From assembly GCA_944322885.1 (NCBI GenBank), contig CALUQH010000007.1, forward strand, positions 1 through 44,516: a stretch of 44,516 bases of DNA. Direction: 5' to 3'. The notes under the pieces are model-generated. The model made no database searches. It saw nothing but the letters and a program-made list of their open reading frames with translations, and had not been told where the DNA came from. Within the stretch, counting starts at the first letter, position 1; the number at the start of each line of letters is the position of its first letter. The translations under genes and the position numbers were made by a program. Of this stretch, positions 15,767 to 24,529 are shown piece by piece. The stretch comes from Candidatus Gastranaerophilales bacterium (GTDB lineage Bacteria > Cyanobacteriota > Vampirovibrionia > Gastranaerophilales > Gastranaerophilaceae).

Positions 15767-16572
15767 ATGTTGTATAGAGAAGCTTTTAGAATACCCCCCC
15801 CCCGAAAAATCTAAGCAGCAGTAAGGGGTTTACCTTAGCTGAAGTTTTAATTACCCTTGGAATTATAGGTGTAGTAGCTGCTTTAACTATTCCGTCATTG
15901 ACAGTCTTTTACAGACATAAAGTTCTAGAAACTCAATTCAAAAAAAATTACTCTGTCTTAAGCCAGATAGCAGCTATTATTAAATATGAATATAATGAGT
16001 GCACATTTGAACAAACAGAAGAAATAAAAAAGACTATTATCGAACAACTTAATGCTGCCGCCAAAATAAAATATGAAGGGAAAAATTCTAATAACACAAT
16101 CCCGCCGAAAGATTATAAACAATATACATTTACAGGTTCGGAAGCAAATGACAATTTGCATATGAATTGTCTAATAGGAAACAAAAACTATGTTGCAAAA
16201 TGGGGGCCTAATTATCAAGCTACTCTTAATGACGGAAGTTTTATAGGCATTTGCTCACACCCGTCTTCAGATGCAGGAACGCTAATAACAATTGATGTAA
16301 ATGGGATGAAAAGTCCAAACAGATTTGGACATGATATATGGGGATTTCATCTGGCAAAAGATACATGCAAATTAGAACCAACTTTTACTTACCGAAACTT
16401 TAAAGAAGACGAAGCAGGATATGGATCAAACAGGGATAATGTCTCAGTTGAAAAACGATGTTCTTTAACTGACACCAGTGATTCTAACGGATTTTATTGT
16501 GCATATTATGCAATGAAAAATGAATGTCCCGATAATTCGGGGGAATCATACTGGAACTGTCTGCCCAGGTAA
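15767..16572 (+). CDS. Prepilin-like protein, off-frame at a C10 tract
   Basis: With the tract as given, translation from ATG 15767 ends after 15 codons. If the tract had 11 C (or 8) the frame would continue as about 268 (267) residues. It would read a short basic leader, then the class III prepilin signal SSKG-FTLAEVLITLGIIGVVAAL (cleavage after G, E at +5), then a secreted domain. That domain has IDVNG...PNRFGHDIW in the middle and a Cys-rich end, NECPDNSGESYWNCLPR. The pilin frame has a TAG at 15787-15789 and no usable start before the signal. Function: minor pilin or pseudopilin-like surface protein. A matching gene lies at 33531-34300. Confidence 0.85.
15794..15803 (+). repeat. Homopolymer C10 in prepilin-like gene
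   Basis: Ten consecutive C between codon 9 and the prepilin signal. In AT-rich DNA such a run is conspicuous. Length 8 or 11 would join start and pilin frames; 10 separates them. Runs of this kind change length by slipped-strand mispairing in phase-variable genes of other bacteria and can also cause transcriptional slippage. Confidence 0.9.
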
Positions 16573-16586
16573 AAATAACATAAAAA

Positions 16587-16618
16587 AGAACCGCTTTAAA
16601 AGCGGTTCTTTTCTTTTT
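16587..16618. terminator. Bidirectional terminator between prepilin gene and adhE
   Basis: AGAACCGCTT pairs with AAGCGGTTCT around TAA, followed by TTTCTTTTT on the plus strand and by a T-run on the minus strand. It serves the two convergent genes that end on either side. Confidence 0.85.
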
Positions 16619-16630
16619 ATCAAGATATGT

Positions 16631-19306
16631 TTACTTGGTTTTGTAATAATCTCTTACAATGCCTTCGTAAGCATCTTTGTAAATAGCCTTAATATCTTCC
16701 ATCAACGGATAAGCAGGGTTAGCACCTGTACATTGATCGTCGAATGCAAGTTCTACCATTTGATCCAGCTTAGCGTTAAAGTCTGCTTCTTTTACGCCAA
16801 AGTCTTTGATAGAATTCGGAAGATTTACTGCTTTCATCAATTTGTCGATTGCCTGAATTAACAATTCAACTTTTTCATCGTCGTTCTTTCCGCCTAAACC
16901 GAGTTCATCAGCAATTTGAGCATATTTTGCCTTTGCATTCGGGAATTTGTATTGCGGGAAGATACATTGTTTTTTCGGACAATCAACAGCATTGTATTTG
17001 ATTACCTGTCTGATTAATAATGCGTTTGCAACACCGTGAGGTACGTTAAACATAGCACCAAGTTTGTGAGCCATAGAGTGGCACAAACCTAAGAATGCGT
17101 TTGCAAATGCCATACCTGCGATTGTTGCGGCATAGTGCATTTTTTCTCTTGCAATCGGATCGTTTGCGCCTTCAGACCATGATCTTTCAAGATATCTGAA
17201 TACTAATTTTGCGGCTTCTAATGCATTAGAATTTGTAAAGTTTGTAGCCATTGAAGATACATAAGCTTCAATTGCGTGAACTAATGCATCAATACCTGAC
17301 GCTGCTGTTAATCCTTTTGGCATACCGTCAACAAAGTTTGGATCAATGATTGCCATGTTAGGAGTTAAAGCATAATCGGCAATTGCGTATTTTACGTGAG
17401 TTTCATCATCTGTAATGATTGCAAACGGTGTAACTTCAGAACCTGTACCTGATGTTGTAGGAATTGCAACCATTGTTGCTTTTTTACCTAATTCAGGGAT
17501 ACGACAGATTCTCTTTCTGATATCCATAAATCTCATTGAGATATCTTCAAATACCGTATCTGGCTGTTCATACATTAACCACATAATCTTAGCAGCATCC
17601 ATCGGAGAACCGCCACCGAGAGATATAATTACATCAGGTTCGTAAGGTCTGATAATTTCCATTGCCTGATTAATTGTAGACAATGTCGGATCCGGTTTAA
17701 CATCAAAGAAGATTTGATGGTCAATACCGATTTCATCCAATACATTAACGATACTGTCAACAGCTCCTGAATTGAATAAGAATCTGTCTGTAACGATAAA
17801 TGCACGTTTTTTGCCTTCAAGTTCACGAAGAGCTAAATCAACTGCCCCTCTTTTAAAGTAAACTTTTGGCGGAACTTTGAACCAGAGCATATTTTCTCTC
17901 CTTTCAGCAACTGTTTTATAGTTCAGTAAGTTTTCAACACCGATGTTACCTGAAACGGCGTTTTTACCCCATGAACCGCATCCGAGTGAGAGTGACGGTT
18001 CAAGTTTGAAGTTATATAAATCACCGATACCGCCCTGTGCAGATGGTGAGTTAATCAATACACGGCAAGCCGGCATTTTTTCCGCGAATTTATCAACTCT
18101 TTCCTGGCTGCGTGTATCAGTATAAAGGTCTGCACTGTGACCTGCTCCGCCTTTTGAAACAAGCTCATAAGCCATTTCAGAAGCTTCTTCAAAGTCTTTT
18201 GCTCTATACATAGTTAAAATCGGTGATAATTTTTCTCTTGAGAACGGATCCTCCCAATCTACAGAAGGTCTTTCAGCAAGTAGAAGTTTTGCAGTTGAAG
18301 GAACTTTAAACCCTGCCAATTCTGCAATCTTATGAGCAGTCTGCCCTACAATTGCAGGATGAGCTGTTCCGCGTTTCGGGTCGATAAACGGAAGATCTAT
18401 TAATTTCTTTTCATCAGAAGCACTTAAAAGATGTGCTCCTCTGTATATGAATTCTTTTTTAACTTCTTCATATATTTCGTCAACAACAATAACTGACTGT
18501 TCAGAAGCACAAATCATACCGTTATCGAAAGTTTTTGACATAATAATTGAAGAAACAGCCATTTTGATATCAGCAGTTTCATCAATAACAGCAGCGGCAT
18601 TACCTGGGCCTACACCCAATGCAGGGTTACCTGATGAGTATGCAGCCGTAACCATTCCCGGGCCACCTGTTGCCAATATACATGAAATAGATTTATGCTT
18701 CATCAGCTGACTGGACAGTTCAATTGACGGAACATCAATCCATCCGATAATATCTTCCGGAGCACCAGCCTTAACTGCAGCTTCCAAAACAACTTTTGCA
18801 GCAGCAATTGTACATTCTTTTGCTCTGGGGTGTGGTGAAAAGATTATTGCGTTTCTTGTTTTTAAAGCAATTAAAGATTTGAAAATTGCAGTAGAAGTCG
18901 GGTTAGTTGTAGGAACAATACCTGCGATTACGCCTAAAGGTTCTGCAACAACTTTAATACCGTTCATTTTGTCTTCTTTAATTATACCGCAAGTTTTTGC
19001 GTGCTTATGTTTGTTATAAATGTATTCTGATGCAAAATGGTTTTTGATAATTTTGTCTTCCAAAACGCCCATTCCTGTTTCTTCAACAGCCATTCTTGCT
19101 AGAGGAATACGAGCTTTGTCTGCAGCAGTAGCTGCTGCTTTAAAAATTGCATCAACCTGTTCTTGAGAATAAGTTGAGTAAATCTTTTGAGCTTTCTTAA
19201 CTCTTTCAATTAACAATTCCAATTGTTCAGCGGTTTCAACTTTACCTGAATCGCTTTTTAAAGCTTTTTCAAGATTTTCAACCGTCTTTTTGCTTTTTGT
19301 TGTCAT
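16631..19306 (-). CDS. adhE: Bifunctional aldehyde-alcohol dehydrogenase
   Basis: AdhE converts acetyl-CoA to ethanol in two NADH-dependent steps, the main electron sink of many anaerobes. The 891-residue protein has an N-terminal CoA-acylating aldehyde dehydrogenase (catalytic Cys about 266 in NGMICASEQ). The linked C-terminal iron alcohol dehydrogenase has GGGSPMD near 564 and likely iron ligands D673, H677, H743 and H757. Length is typical. AAGGAG precedes the ATG. A promoter with perfect TATAAT and a Rex-like operator lie upstream, suggesting derepression at high NADH. AdhE usually assembles into spirosome filaments. Confidence 0.97.
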   Translation of the reverse strand: MTTKSKKTVENLEKALKSDSGKVETAEQLELLIERVKKAQKIYSTYSQEQVDAIFKAAATAADKARIPLARMAVEETGMGVLEDKIIKNHFASEYIYNKHKHAKTCGIIKEDKMNGIKVVAEPLGVIAGIVPTTNPTSTAIFKSLIALKTRNAIIFSPHPRAKECTIAAAKVVLEAAVKAGAPEDIIGWIDVPSIELSSQLMKHKSISCILATGGPGMVTAAYSSGNPALGVGPGNAAAVIDETADIKMAVSSIIMSKTFDNGMICASEQSVIVVDEIYEEVKKEFIYRGAHLLSASDEKKLIDLPFIDPKRGTAHPAIVGQTAHKIAELAGFKVPSTAKLLLAERPSVDWEDPFSREKLSPILTMYRAKDFEEASEMAYELVSKGGAGHSADLYTDTRSQERVDKFAEKMPACRVLINSPSAQGGIGDLYNFKLEPSLSLGCGSWGKNAVSGNIGVENLLNYKTVAERRENMLWFKVPPKVYFKRGAVDLALRELEGKKRAFIVTDRFLFNSGAVDSIVNVLDEIGIDHQIFFDVKPDPTLSTINQAMEIIRPYEPDVIISLGGGSPMDAAKIMWLMYEQPDTVFEDISMRFMDIRKRICRIPELGKKATMVAIPTTSGTGSEVTPFAIITDDETHVKYAIADYALTPNMAIIDPNFVDGMPKGLTAASGIDALVHAIEAYVSSMATNFTNSNALEAAKLVFRYLERSWSEGANDPIAREKMHYAATIAGMAFANAFLGLCHSMAHKLGAMFNVPHGVANALLIRQVIKYNAVDCPKKQCIFPQYKFPNAKAKYAQIADELGLGGKNDDEKVELLIQAIDKLMKAVNLPNSIKDFGVKEADFNAKLDQMVELAFDDQCTGANPAYPLMEDIKAIYKDAYEGIVRDYYKTK

Positions 19307-19356
19307 AATTTAATATCTCCTTGTGCTCAGCACATTTTATAAAATAAAACATTTTA

Positions 19357-19375
19357 TTCGTGATTTATTTCACAA
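19357..19375 (-). promoter_or_regulatory. Rex-like operator at adhE
   Basis: On the minus strand the site reads TTGTGAAATAAATCACGAA. It matches the Rex pattern TTGTGAA-N4-TTCACAA at 12 of 14 specified positions by my count. It starts five bases downstream of the -10 box, where binding would block transcription. adhE is a classic Rex target. A CRP/FNR-family site (TGTGA-N6-TCACG) is an alternative reading. Confidence 0.55.
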
Positions 19376-19379
19376 TTAC

Positions 19380-19408
19380 ATTATAAAACAACAACAGATA
19401 AAAAGCAA
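19380..19408 (-). promoter_or_regulatory. adhE promoter
   Basis: On the minus strand TTGCTT (19403-19408) and TATAAT (19380-19385) are separated by exactly 17 bases. The leader is about 65 bases and contains the operator and a small TGTGCT/AGCACA palindrome just before the ribosome binding site. Confidence 0.75.
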
Positions 19409-19446
19409 GTGTATTTTTTACAATCTTTATACAAATTTAATATTTT

Positions 19447-19766
19447 CATAAAGAATATTATCGGAAACTAAAAACAAACTAATCGTACTTTCTTTGCCTC
19501 CGGCGGGTCTTCCAGACAGGGGCACTTTTGGTGGCAAAAGTGCCTCAAAACCAGCGAACACGCTTCATTCACTAATAATCTCAAAAGGCTCAGCTATAAG
19601 GCGTGTAAACTCGTTACACTCAAACAATACACGCCTTTGTCATATGCTTCGCCTGAGATTATTGTTCATTACGCTATCGTCGCAATAGAACAAAAATCCG
19701 GCTGTTAGTAGAGTGAACAATCATATATATTAACAGATTATTTTGATTCCGATAATATTCTTTATG
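19447..19766. mobile_element. 320-bp element with 20-bp terminal inverted repeats
   Basis: CATAAAGAATATTATCGGAA at 19447-19466 is the exact reverse complement of 19747-19766. Inside lie nested palindromes: GGCACTTTTG/CAAAAGTGCC, GGCGTGTA/TACACGCC, and AATAATCTC/GAGATTATT enclosing the latter. No convincing gene lies inside. I see no clear target duplication. It looks like a MITE or a large structured repeat, and it fills the 504-base gap between adhE and the next gene. Confidence 0.65.
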
Positions 19767-19810
19767 TAAAATATATTTACAAGAATTAAATAATATAATA
19801 TATTTGTATT

Positions 19811-20512
19811 ATGAATATGTTTCAGAAAATAGTTTACTTTCTTTTGCAAATGCAGGAAAAAGCGCTTACAAAAAAGCTTGACAAGCATTTGAAAGCCTCA
19901 AGCTCGAATTCTACATCTAAAACAGTGCTTTCAACCGGCGTAACTATGACTTTGAAGGCCGAAACAGAAAAAAATATAGAGCTTGTCAAAAAAAATGTAT
20001 CAGACATTGTACAAAGTTGTAACAATGACCCTGACAAACTTTTGGCCTATGTAGAAAGCAAAGGGACAAAAATTGTTAAACTCGATAACGCGGATAAGTT
20101 ACTCGCCGTTATTAAGGAAGAAGAAGGGCTTATAACAGAACTGCAAGGAATAGAAGCTTTATATATTAATACTATTACCAATTCGGGCTTTTCCTTTAAA
20201 TCAAAACCCATGTTCGTTATGCGTAACGGGAATATTGATCCGTACTATATGACCCATCAATTTTATAAATGGTATGCACTTGAAATGAAGCTTCCGGGAT
20301 ATGATTTTCTTTCGCAAAAACTTTTCAAAATTTACTTAAATTCAGATGAAGCAATACTTTCAAACCTTAATCTTGATGAAATGATCGGTTTGAAAGAAGC
20401 AATTAACCGCGATCAGGAAGCCACAAATTTTGCTCTTGAAATTGCAAAGGCAAAAGAAGGCTCCAAAAAAGTTCTTGATAAAATGAAAAACGATGGCGGA
20501 GCCAATATTTAA
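19811..20512 (+). CDS. Unknown 233-residue protein
   Basis: I do not recognise it. It has a short hydrophobic start (MNMFQKIVYFLLQMQEKALT), then a charged, mostly helical body rich in Lys and Glu, with no Cys-based motifs. A second ATG lies two codons later. There is no ribosome binding site. TATAAT at 19794-19799 is so close to the ATG that the mRNA may be nearly leaderless. It follows the 320-bp element directly. Confidence 0.65.
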   Translation: MNMFQKIVYFLLQMQEKALTKKLDKHLKASSSNSTSKTVLSTGVTMTLKAETEKNIELVKKNVSDIVQSCNNDPDKLLAYVESKGTKIVKLDNADKLLAVIKEEEGLITELQGIEALYINTITNSGFSFKSKPMFVMRNGNIDPYYMTHQFYKWYALEMKLPGYDFLSQKLFKIYLNSDEAILSNLNLDEMIGLKEAINRDQEATNFALEIAKAKEGSKKVLDKMKNDGGANI

Positions 20513-20534
20513 AAGGACAGTTAAACTGCCCTTT
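20512..20534. terminator. Weak hairpin between convergent genes
   Basis: AAAGG(A)CAGTT pairs with AACTG(C)CCTTT, overlapping both stop codons. The T-run is short, so termination would be weak. Both converging genes end within it. Confidence 0.45.
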
Positions 20535-20913
20535 AAGTTGTAGTAAAACGGAAATCTTCACTCCAGGTCTTGAAGCCGCCTTCCAAAAGCATGACAGGAT
20601 AACCGTAATCCGCAAGTATCAGACATGCCTCTGCACCAAGATGACACTGCTGATTATAGCAATAAACTACAGTTGTTTCATCTTTAGAGAACTTATCTGT
20701 ATTATTTTCCAATTCATCTTTTGGGACGGACACAGCTCCGGGAATATGGGAAATATCGTAATCTTCTTTCCTTCTTACATCCAAAAGTTTAACCTTACCT
20801 TCATCCATAAGTGTTTTAAGCTCGACAGGTCCTAAGGAAAAAGCCAGAATTTTTGAAAAATAACAGCGTGCCTTTTCAGGGTCAAAACGTATTTCTTTAA
20901 TTTTTTCGTTCAT
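20533..20913 (-). CDS. Single-domain rhodanese-like protein
   Basis: Rhodanese domains carry sulfane sulfur on an active-site cysteine. The 126-residue protein has LLDVRRKEDYDISHIPGAVSV split over residues 43-63. The catalytic loop CYNQQCH (C85-H91) follows VVYCYNQ, as in active rhodaneses. The end (GYPVMLLEGGFKTWSE) is typical. A N-terminal 30-residue segment precedes the domain. AAAGGA lies before the ATG. Sulfur acceptor unknown; no thiamine or molybdopterin genes are nearby. Confidence 0.9.
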   Translation of the reverse strand: MNEKIKEIRFDPEKARCYFSKILAFSLGPVELKTLMDEGKVKLLDVRRKEDYDISHIPGAVSVPKDELENNTDKFSKDETTVVYCYNQQCHLGAEACLILADYGYPVMLLEGGFKTWSEDFRFTTT

Positions 20914-21029
20914 AAATGAATATCCTTTCTATGTTTCCACAGAAAGGATAAATCAATTTATTAAATAAGTACTTAGCAACATGTATATAATCACTGCAGT
21001 AAGTTTTACGGGGTAAATACATCAGCAGC

Positions 21030-21317
21030 CTAGCCTAAAAAAGATATATGTTTAGGACTTTTGCTTGCTCTGTCGTAACTGGGTGAAAATAGTATATTAT
21101 AAGTCTTGCGAAGTTTAGCACCTAAAGCGTTAAACATATTCGGGTTTTGAACCATATCAGCTCTTTGAGTACGATTTAAATCATTTTCAAAATTGATTTT
21201 CGCATTCGGGTTTTGCAGTGATAAGATTGCCAAGCTTGGCGTTATATTATTCAAATTACCTTCGCCAAAAGTAATTGTTTTTACTGTATTAAATTTTACT
21301 GGATTTACTGTTATCAT
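21030..21317 (-). CDS. Unknown 95-residue protein
   Basis: Not recognised. Strong AGGAGGG before the ATG, a good promoter and a palindrome in the leader support it as real. The N-terminus MITVNPVKFNTVKTITFGEG resembles in style that of the protein at 39336-40067 (ITSVSYGKNYNNLAFEG), with an early Phe-x-Gly or Phe-Gly motif. The protein is Asn-rich and ends SKSPKHISFLG. Confidence 0.65.
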   Translation of the reverse strand: MITVNPVKFNTVKTITFGEGNLNNITPSLAILSLQNPNAKINFENDLNRTQRADMVQNPNMFNALGAKLRKTYNILFSPSYDRASKSPKHISFLG

Positions 21318-21346
21318 TTTAGCCCTCCTCTCGTGAGGTTTTTATT

Positions 21347-21365
21347 AAGTGTTTAATTAACACTT
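21347..21365 (-). promoter_or_regulatory. Palindromic operator-like site
   Basis: AAGTGTTTAATTAACACTT is a palindrome (seven-base arms). A third half-site AACACTT lies at 21371-21377. It sits just downstream of the -10 box of the 95-residue gene, where a repressor dimer could act. I know no regulator for it. Confidence 0.45.
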
Positions 21366-21379
21366 CATCTAACACTTTT

Positions 21380-21408
21380 AATATAAACTATAAAAAACAT
21401 TTTGTCAA
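21380..21408 (-). promoter_or_regulatory. Promoter of the 95-residue gene
   Basis: On the minus strand TTGACA (21403-21408) and TATATT (21380-21385) are separated by 17 bases. This is the best sigma-70 match in the 446-base gap 21318-21763. The rest of that gap is AT-rich and holds two terminators near its far end. Confidence 0.7.
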
Positions 21409-21671
21409 CCCCTCTTATAAAGTTTTATTAAGTACCCCTAAAACCCTGTAGTTACAGTACTTTATAAATAAGTGCAGAATATACACTTATTTATAATCTT
21501 AAATTTTTTTTGCTTTTATTTTTGCAGGAGCATGCTTTTATTTTTGATAATTTTGTATAGGTAAACTGATTTTTTAGAACTAGCCATGCTGGCAATTGTA
21601 AAAATAACACTTATTCTGTTAAATATAACCATAAATCTTTTTCATACTTCCAGCTATTCTTAATTCCAACA

Positions 21672-21697
21672 GGGAGCTATTCAGCTCCCGTTTTTTT
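21672..21697 (+). terminator. Orphan plus-strand terminator
   Basis: GGGAGCT-ATTC-AGCTCCC, then G and seven T. No plus-strand gene lies upstream until 20512, so it may end a small RNA. TTGTAA (21596-21601) with TTAAAT 17 bases later is a weak candidate promoter giving a transcript of about 70 bases. Confidence 0.65.
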
Positions 21698-21702
21698 ATA
21701 CA

Positions 21703-21730
21703 AAAACTCCGGTATGTGTACCGGAGTTTT
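21703..21730 (-). terminator. Terminator of the lysC transcript
   Basis: ACTCCGGTA pairs with TACCGGAGT around a four-base loop. The AAA/TTT extension on the minus strand gives the T-run. It lies 34 bases after the lysC stop. Confidence 0.8.
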
Positions 21731-21763
21731 GTTACTAAAACCGTTTAATAATGTTTCAATATC

Positions 21764-23032
21764 TTATACATCAGGCAAATCGCCCTTTACATCCGCTGTT
21801 TCTTCACAATCAAGATTAAAGGCTTTATGAAGAGCTTTTACCGCAGCCGAGGATTGATTTTTGTCAACAAGACAGCTGATTTTTATTTCACTTGTTGAAA
21901 TCATTCTGATGTTTACCCCTTGCTCTGCCAGAGTTTCAAACATTAAAGATGCAACACCGGGTCTGTCAATCATTCCCGCACCTACTATAGATACCTTAGA
22001 AATATCTTCATCAACCTCTATATCACCTGTAGCGCCAATTTCTTCCTTTAAAACTTTCAGAGTTTCTACTGTTTTATTTAAATCGGTTTTATCTACAGTA
22101 AAAGCAATATCATTTGTGTTAGAAACTTTACGAGCATAGGATTGAATAATCATATCTACAGAAATATTTTCCTGCGCAAGTTTACTGAATAATTTGGCCG
22201 CAACACCGGGCTTATCAGGGACATCGCAAACAACAATTCTTGCCTGAGATAAATCTTGCGCTACACCTGCTACAGGGTTATTTAATTCCATTTTATCAAC
22301 TCCTAATATTAAAGTACCTAAATTATCGAGTTTAAAACTGCTTCTTACTCTTAGAGGAACATTATTAAGTTTAGCGGTTTCAACACTCCTCGGATGTAAA
22401 ACATTTGCCCCCGCATGTGCTAATTCCAGCATTTCCTCATAAGAAATTTCATCCAATTTTGAAGCATGCGGAACAACTCTCGGATCGGTTGTATAAACGC
22501 CTTCCACATCCGTATAAATATCGCATCTCTCGGCATTTAAAGCTGCAGCTAAAGCCACGGCGGAAGTATCTGAGCCTCCTCTGCCGAGCGTTGTAATTTC
22601 ACCGTCTTCCGTTACTCCCTGAAATCCGGCTATAACAATAATTTTACCTTCTTTCAAATTCTGTTTTAATTTATCTGTTTTAATATCTAAAATTCTGGCT
22701 TTTGAATGAATATTTTCAGTCAAAATCCCGACCTGCATTGCGTTGTAACTGACAGCATCATACCCTTGAGCCTGAATTGCCATTGCAAGAAGGGCAATAG
22801 AAACACCTTCACCTGTTGAAAGGAGCATGTCCATCTCTCTTTCCGAAGGATTCGGGGATAAATCTTTAGCCATCTTAACAAGATAATCTGTTGTATGCCC
22901 CATAGCAGAAACCACTACAACAACATCATTTCCGTTTTCTTTTTCCCTTATAACTATTTTGGCTACATTTTTAATTTTTTCAGTATCTGCAACCGAGGTT
23001 CCGCCAAATTTTTGAACTATAATTTTTCTCAA
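21764..23032 (-). CDS. lysC: Aspartate kinase
   Basis: Aspartokinase phosphorylates aspartate, the first step to lysine, threonine and methionine. The 422-residue protein starts MRKIIVQKFGGTSVAD (KFGGTS at 8-13) and has TTLGRGGSDTSAVALAAAL. Two C-terminal ACT domains (about 265-335 and 345-410) would give feedback inhibition. The start is TTG, three bases after the TPR gene stop, so it is translationally coupled. It is the last gene of the KdsC-TPR-lysC run and has a strong terminator. Confidence 0.96.
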   Translation of the reverse strand: MRKIIVQKFGGTSVADTEKIKNVAKIVIREKENGNDVVVVVSAMGHTTDYLVKMAKDLSPNPSEREMDMLLSTGEGVSIALLAMAIQAQGYDAVSYNAMQVGILTENIHSKARILDIKTDKLKQNLKEGKIIVIAGFQGVTEDGEITTLGRGGSDTSAVALAAALNAERCDIYTDVEGVYTTDPRVVPHASKLDEISYEEMLELAHAGANVLHPRSVETAKLNNVPLRVRSSFKLDNLGTLILGVDKMELNNPVAGVAQDLSQARIVVCDVPDKPGVAAKLFSKLAQENISVDMIIQSYARKVSNTNDIAFTVDKTDLNKTVETLKVLKEEIGATGDIEVDEDISKVSIVGAGMIDRPGVASLMFETLAEQGVNIRMISTSEIKISCLVDKNQSSAAVKALHKAFNLDCEETADVKGDLPDV

Positions 23033-23035
23033 GGT

Positions 23036-24529
23036 TTATTCTCTTTCTGAACTGTTTTGCAAAAGCTTTTCCAATTCCGCCTTTTGCTCAGGGTACTCAA
23101 ACAAGTCCGGATTAATTTCTTCTATTTTTTGAGCAATTTTAATTGTTTCTTTTACATTATATTCATAAACCTCATCTTTGACAAGTACATAACTTGCAAA
23201 AAACAGCAGGTTTAGAATCGTAATATTATTTTCATCTGCCTTCAAAGCCTTGCGCAGTTTACGACGAGCCTCATCAAATTCCGATTTTGATATAAGATAT
23301 TTTGCATAATCTATGAATGCAGTTATATATTTGGGATTACGGTCTATAGCGGCTTCGTAATAATCTTTAACTTTTGTATCGTTATTTTTCTTTTCATAAC
23401 ATTTGGCAAGATAATAGCAATTTGTACTATCTTCATCATTACTTTTAAACAATTCTATTGCCTTATCAATATTACTGTTTTCATAATCAATAATTCCAAG
23501 AGCCTGCTTTACAACAGCATTATCAGCATCCTGTTCAATAGCCTGTTCAAGAAGCGGACGTGCTTCCTCAAATTCTTTTCCGGCCACACAGCATAACCCG
23601 AGGTTTGCCTTTACCTCTGTATTGGTGTTATCCAATTCAAAAGCTTTCAAAAGTTTTTGTTTTGCATCAGCATAGTCCCCAAACTTTTCCAGAACCTTTG
23701 CCCACTCAAGGTAAAGAGCAGAACTAATAAGATTTCTTTGTTCGGCCTTTACAAAATATTCAAATGCCTTTTCTTTATCAAAATTATGTGCATATAACTG
23801 TCCTAACAAAATATATGCAGGAAGCATATCAGGATTATATTCCAACGATTTTTTAGCATAGTGAATAGCATTTTGAACGTCATTTTTCAAAGCTTTCAGC
23901 CTTGCATATTCAAAAGTATTGCTCTCGTTAGGACAAACATTTGCAAGAAATGTAAGTTTTACCTCGGCCTTATCATACATTTCAAGCTTTATTTCAACAA
24001 CAGCGCACAAAAAAACAGCAGAAAAATTATACCTGTTTATTTTAACTGCATTCATAAATTTGTCGCGCGCCTGAGCAAATTTTTTTTGTTTCATTAAAGC
24101 CATGCCCCAGCCCGTAAAAGTATCTGTGTTTGAACCTTGAATTTTATCAGCATTCTCAAAAGATTTTTCAGCCTGCTCAAATTTCCCTGCAGAAATTAAT
24201 GCAAATCCCAGCTTTTTCCATATCTCTTTATCCTGAGGTTCAATATCCGCGGAAATTTGATAATTTTCTACGGCCGAGGCTTTATCTCCGAGTTTTTCGC
24301 TGATAACGCCAAGATATTTATAAACAAGTGCGTCTTTTTGCGGAAGTGAAAGAGCTTTTTCAAGAACAGTTTTTGCATCTTCCAGTTTATTTTGCTCAAT
24401 AAGTTTTTTGGCTCTGCTCACGCAGGAATACGACGGCAAAGATTGAATTATAGTGTCTTGTTTGTATTTATCAATAGAACCGCTTATCTGTTTAATCTTA
24501 TTTAGTATCTGAGCTAACCAATCAAACAA
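23036..24529 (-). CDS. TPR-repeat protein
   Basis: The 497-residue protein is built of about a dozen tetratricopeptide repeats, recognisable by patterns such as YKYLGVISEKLGDKASAVEN and WGMALMKQKKFAQARDKF. It has no signal peptide or membrane segment. TPR proteins scaffold complexes; the partner is unknown. The start is TTG with GAGGTGG six bases upstream, overlapping the end of the KdsC-like gene by 16 bases. The context between kdsC and lysC gives no clear function. Confidence 0.85.
   Translation of the reverse strand: MFDWLAQILNKIKQISGSIDKYKQDTIIQSLPSYSCVSRAKKLIEQNKLEDAKTVLEKALSLPQKDALVYKYLGVISEKLGDKASAVENYQISADIEPQDKEIWKKLGFALISAGKFEQAEKSFENADKIQGSNTDTFTGWGMALMKQKKFAQARDKFMNAVKINRYNFSAVFLCAVVEIKLEMYDKAEVKLTFLANVCPNESNTFEYARLKALKNDVQNAIHYAKKSLEYNPDMLPAYILLGQLYAHNFDKEKAFEYFVKAEQRNLISSALYLEWAKVLEKFGDYADAKQKLLKAFELDNTNTEVKANLGLCCVAGKEFEEARPLLEQAIEQDADNAVVKQALGIIDYENSNIDKAIELFKSNDEDSTNCYYLAKCYEKKNNDTKVKDYYEAAIDRNPKYITAFIDYAKYLISKSEFDEARRKLRKALKADENNITILNLLFFASYVLVKDEVYEYNVKETIKIAQKIEEINPDLFEYPEQKAELEKLLQNSSERE

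Noticed and set aside
15767-16572. Simple pseudogene interpretation of the C10 prepilin gene
   Set aside because: The promoter, ribosome binding site and the entire remaining frame are intact, and a second gene has the same tract and offset. A sequencing error cannot be excluded without reads.
21639-21662. Similarity of TTTTTCATACTTCCAGCT to TTTTTCATATTCCAGCT at 43260-43276
   Set aside because: Only about 16 bases match in AT-rich non-coding DNA, next to unrelated terminators. Too weak to call a repeat.
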